Of a stretch of 64,000 nucleotides of DNA, positions 60,250 through 64,000 are shown piece by piece. Origin of the DNA: Lethocerus indicus (lineage: Eukaryota; Arthropoda; Insecta; Hemiptera; Belostomatidae); the NCBI GenBank assembly GCA_019843655.1, contig JACDQD010000001.1, forward strand, positions 46,646,443 through 46,710,442. The letters are read 5' to 3'. The position numbers and the translations under genes are program-made. Under the pieces are notes generated by a model. It was given only the letters and a program-made list of their open reading frames with translations. It was not told the DNA's origin and made no database searches. Numbering within the stretch: position 1 is the first letter of the stretch; each line of letters starts with the position of its first letter.

Positions 60250-60950
60250 CAGGAATTTTATTTTATCTAATATTTTTTTGCAATATTGTCTCGTGAACGA
60301 TTACAGAAACGGAGTGGGGAAACGGCTCTCGAACGTCTCAACACTCTCAACTCACAACTCAAGTCATCCGACTTGGCGAAGTCGAGATAGGCCGGAGCGA
60401 ACGTGTAAAATCGGATCGATGAACACGTCTCGATGGGAATTTTTAATTTATTTTCTCGTATTTTACGAAACGGCTCTCAGATGTCTCGACACTCTCAATT
60501 TATCTAAGCATTTCCCCCCTACGGTCGAAGCGAACGCGAAAGAACGGGTCGGCGAACACTTCATTTTACTTATCTTCTCGTGAGCGATTTCGGGAACCGA
60601 GCGGGGATTGCGTTCTCTCACTTCACCAAGTCCACACGGATCGGAGCGAAAGCGTTCGGATCGGCGAACACAACGTATCGACAAGAATTTTAATTTATTT
60701 ACTGGCGGTTTACGATACTTTCCTCTACTCGTCGAGTCGATAGCTCTGAGTGATTTCAGAAACGGAGCGCGGATACATTCTCAACTCACCCAGGTATTTC
60801 TCGCACACTCCGCCAAGTCCAGAACAAGAACACGCAAAATCGGACCGGCGAAAAAGAAAAGAACGGAGAGATCGGGGGCCGAACAAACAAAACAAAAGAC
60901 GCGGAGATCGACCGAGCACTATCCCCCGGTCCACCCGGCTCCTCGGAATT
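60250..60950. repeat. GC-richer block of diverged repeats
   Basis: The phrase GA(A/G)(C/T)GATT(A/T)CAGAAACGGAG, or close variants, occurs near 60295, 60583 and 60747. CGGATCGG(A/C)G(A/C)GAA-type words follow near 60410, 60650 and 60840, and CGTNTCGAC(G/A)(A/G)GAATTTT followed by TAATTTATTT near 60430 and 60680. CTCTC.ACTCAC segments and CCAAGTCC recur between. Spacing is irregular and copies are diverged, so this is an old tandem or nested repeat. Open frames on both strands reflect the base composition. Confidence 0.65.
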
Positions 60951-61412
60951 TCTCAATGGCGATTAGGACGGAGATTATAAGTAAAAAAAAGAATTAGGCC
61001 GTGGGTGGTAGGTAGCAAGGTGTGGTGTAGCCAGCGTAGGCGTAACCGGCCTGCCTCCGGACCGTCGGCAATAAATATTGTTGGGACGTGCTCTCACAGA
61101 CCCCGACCAAAAAATGTCCCTCGACAAAAATCTTCCTCCCTCTTTTTCTTATATAAACATACACACACTCACACATGTGGCGGGTTATAGCCAAATAATG
61201 TTGATAAACAAATGTTAGATATACATACAGGGAAAATCGTTTAATACGAAACTGAGGGGTCCGAAATAGTTTTGCGTGTTAAAGGATATTGCAAAAGAAA
61301 CATAAATTAAGTTTATTAGAGTACATTTTATTTAAATAGATATGTATACATGCACGTATTTAATAAAAATCAATGAAACTAAAACATTCAAGTTTTTTGA
61401 AAAACAAAACGT

Positions 61413-61750
61413 TTATTGAGTTTTTGGAAAATAATCTGATATTTTTCTTTGGATTGTCTTTTTTAGCATCAAATTGTCAACAAATTGTTCGATGTCGTCC
61501 ATTTTGTTATTCATTTCACCATTGGAATGTGCATCTAAATAACGGAGCATACTTTTCATGATGTTCCTCATTTCAACAGGAGCTGTATTATTCATTTCAT
61601 TTCCGTCGTCGGAATCTGCATCAATAATATTTTTTGAGCTTTGAACAAACTCTATCATTGGACCTGTACACAAATTATCATCCACTGAAACGAACTCCGA
61701 GGGTATTTCAAAGCCAAGTGCCTCCTTCCTTCTTAAGCGTTTTCACGTAT
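61413..61750 (-). mobile_element. Pogo/Tigger-like transposase C-terminal remnant
   Basis: The minus-strand frame contains LRRKEALGFEIPSEFVSVDD, then an acidic stretch (DADSDDGNEMNN), a helical segment (MKSMLRYLDAHSNGEMNN) and the ending KKTIQRKISDYFPKTQ. A basic stretch followed by K-I-x-D-Y/F-F at the C-terminus, after an acidic region, is typical of pogo/Tigger DDE transposases. Upstream frames are closed, so only the tail survives. The family call is a judgement from the C-terminal pattern; no DDE motif is present. Confidence 0.45.
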
Positions 61751-61769
61751 TTCACTGTATGTATATAAA

Positions 61770-61770
<1 letters not shown>

Positions 61771-61820
<50 letters not shown>
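61771..61820. repeat. (TA)n microsatellite
   Basis: A pure TA run of about 50 bp. Confidence 0.95.
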
Positions 61821-61823
<3 letters not shown>

Positions 61824-61909
61824 CACATAATGTTTACTTCATAATGGCTGCTTTAGATTTAGTGGAGATGTGATATTGTTTTATTTCAAAAAATACTGTA
61901 ATGTATTTA

Positions 61910-61910
<1 letters not shown>

Positions 61911-61959
<49 letters not shown>
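61911..61959. repeat. (TG)n-(TA)n microsatellite
   Basis: A short GT run leads into about 40 bp of pure AT repeat. Confidence 0.95.
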
Positions 61960-61960
<1 letters not shown>

Positions 61961-62139
61961 TATGGCCAAATTATGTTTATAAACAAATACACGAAAACGT
62001 TAGACATGTCTAAATCATATATTATTGTACAGGCTGTATCATCATAGCTGTAGTGGAGATACACCACTGTGATTGGGATGTCGTTTTATTTGAAAAGATA
62101 CTGAGATATTATCGTGTTATTTCAAAAGATATTGTATTC

Positions 62140-62200
<61 letters not shown>

Positions 62201-62680
62201 GATATTGAAACCGCACTTTGGGGAACTTTTATTCGGTTTCTTCTCGACAGTAGGCTTATCATGACGTCGGGCATCGATCAGTGTATATTTATATACATAA
62301 ATACATTAAATTACACTAAATCACTTTGGAACAGCTCCATTAAATCTAGGATCAAACATACTCATTCGTGTATATATATATAGTGTAACTCGACCATAAA
62401 TTTAGGCGCCTGTAGTTCCAGAGCTGCTCCATGAGATAAGATCTCAATCACGTTGGAACATTTGAACTAAATCTAAAATAAAACGCAAACATTGTGTACA
62501 ATTAAATATAAATATAAAAAGTTTGTGAGTATTTGTTTGTATACATAATTTGGCCATAACTTAGGCCCGGTTGATGCCAGGGTTGATGCGTACGATAAAA
62601 TCTCGATCTCGGTGGAATATTTCGACCAAATCTAAAGCAGCCATTATGTACAGTTTTAAGGGCCTATAAAACCGTTAATT
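61960..62680. repeat. Diverged tandem repeat around the TA tracts
   Basis: CGACCATAAATTTAGGCGCC...GAGATAAGATCTCAATC...GGAACATTTGAACTAAATC at 62390-62475 matches GGCCATAACTTAGGCCCG...CGATAAAATCTCGATCTCGG...GGAATATTTCGACCAAATC at 62560-62635, a period of about 170 bp. A GGCCAAATTATGTTTATAAA unit near 61966 also resembles GCCAAATAATGTTGATAAAC near 61190. Confidence 0.6.
62141..62198. repeat. (TG)n-(TA)n microsatellite
   Basis: A short TG run leads into about 50 bp of pure TA repeat. The sequence before it (GTTATTTCAAAAGATATTGT) resembles that before the tract at 61911 (GTTTTATTTCAAAAAATACTG), so the tracts seem to belong to a repeated unit. Confidence 0.95.
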
Positions 62681-64000
62681 AGGCGAGAATTTTGTTTTTC
62701 AGTTTTTGGATTTTTTCCGTTGGTCGCAGAATTGGCCAATATTCTGAAATCCAAATTATCGTCCGAGGTTTTGAACCTAAAGGGGAGATGAAGGGAAAAC
62801 ATGTTTTTTAATACCTTTTTTCAACGAAAATTTCCTGTAATTTAATGTACTTTTTGTGCCAGCAGGAGTTTGGTCTTCAGCCGTATTTCGGGATTTTCAT
62901 CGGCGACGGTAGCATTCTGTCGCAAACATTATATACTTTATTGTAGCTGTAATGTATTGTAGTTTATATTTAAGAAAAAAAAAATCGCCCGTTATTCTCC
63001 CCCCCCCCGTTTTGTTTACACAACCATTCCAAAAGAAGATCAATTTAGTACACAAATATTATCTTTTGCGCACAACAAATAATGCCCTAATAAATACTTT
63101 TAATTGACTTTGATTGGACTTTTCTCGGAAAGCCAGATATTTGTTCGAACGACTGAAATTGGATAAAAGAAAAGCTTTTATAGGAATTGATAAAAGTGTA
63201 ATAAAAATTAATTGGGACCGATAGTGTAAATAAATAACAAATAAATGTCTTCCTTTTTGTACGCTCAAGCTTCGATCTGCGTGGCTTGATTCCAAGCCAA
63301 GGTGATTCCTGCTGGGCTTAGAGCGGAGGATAAAACTGAGCAAAGTTCAGACTTCATCTTTTCATTGTCTTCATTCCGCTTATGATGGTCAACGAATTAA
63401 TTGAAATGAGCTCCACAAAATACTGCCTTACTCCAAAATTGCGCCTCACTATATTATTAAATGGCCACTAGTGATGGTGGCGAGAAGTCAAAACCTTGAT
63501 TCTATCCCATATATAGTTGGGTTTGGGTATTCCTTTTTCTATGTGTTTTTTATATGTTCTTTCATACAGTTTGGTTTATTTAACATTTTCTTTTGTTTCT
63601 TTTCGTCGCCTCTTCGCGTGTCTACTCCCAACATTTTAAATTTATTATTCTTTCTCTCCTAGTATGCGTTGGGTCGTTGGGGTATTTCAGACCGTCGCAG
63701 CTCCCAAACAAATACATTGCGTCCCATATTTTACATTGTTACTCTGAACCGCAAGTCTATATTATATTAATAATAATCTATATTCATGTAAAGAGATCAG
63801 AATTACACTATCCCCCCGCCCCAAAATGTATAAAATCCCTTTACAATGAACCAATAGAATAGTAGAGTAAAAAGGCGGCCTACATTAATTTGTCTTCATT
63901 TTTAGCTTTAACATTGAAAAACAAAATGTTAAGACATTACACCAAGACATGTTTAATATGAAAATTGGACCTTTAACAATTTAAACCTTGATTTTGGCCG
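62681..64000. other. Right-edge sequence without a recognised gene
   Basis: AT-rich with a poly-C run near 63000. Open frames of 60-95 codons on both strands have no recognisable domains, and no convincing splice-bounded exon was found. Confidence 0.4.

Noticed and set aside
59839..60997. Frames of 60-129 codons on both strands
   Set aside because: They come from a GC-richer, repeat-bearing block where stops are rare; no domain, and the frames conflict on the two strands.
63059..63862. Frames of 60-94 codons near the right edge
   Set aside because: No domain, signal or splice support; expected by chance at this number and length.

Overview
The window is nuclear DNA from an AT-rich arthropod, most likely an insect. 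Its genes are split into many short exons with GT/AG introns, the intergenic DNA is rich in (TA)n and (GA)n microsatellites and decayed transposons, and every recognisable gene is an ordinary animal housekeeping or signalling gene. Exons were joined by hand from homology to known families, splice dinucleotides and phase. For nine of the ten recognised genes all junctions keep one open frame. No species can be named from the sequence alone.

Layout, left to right: a broken reading frame of unknown origin (625-1113, minus); RTCA, RNA 3'-terminal phosphate cyclase (1639-7293, minus), with a dead non-LTR reverse transcriptase in one intron; PACRG, an axonemal protein (10428-13246, plus), with an inverted-repeat element in its last intron; a NEMO/optineurin-like UBAN ubiquitin-binding adaptor whose middle exon is missing (15415-17683, minus); IQGAP, 29 coding exons (19668-30921, minus); the complex I subunit genes NDUFB6 (32593-34043, minus) and NDUFA5 (34509-35407, plus), head to head across 465 bp; glucosidase II beta subunit (36910-41864, minus), head to head with mitochondrial sirtuin SIRT4 (42365-43743, plus); GNL2/NOG2, a ribosome-assembly GTPase (44056-45882, minus); and the E3 ubiquitin ligase SIAH/sina (49495-50913, minus), with a probable 5' noncoding exon near 54.1-54.2 kb that has a decayed duplicate at 52.5 kb. 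From about 51 kb to the right edge there is little coding sequence. It holds a possible two-exon small gene (58304-58661, plus) between direct repeats, a GC-richer block of diverged repeats (60.25-60.95 kb), a pogo/Tigger-like transposase remnant (61.4-61.75 kb) and several (TA)n tracts.

The genes do not form a pathway. The most meaningful arrangement is the divergent pair of complex I subunits, which could share one promoter. The least explained items are the small candidate gene at 58.3 kb, the inverted-repeat element with internal tandem repeats in PACRG, the missing middle of the UBAN adaptor, and the duplicated SIAH 5' exon. I found no convincing new multi-gene system, tRNA, rRNA or CRISPR array.
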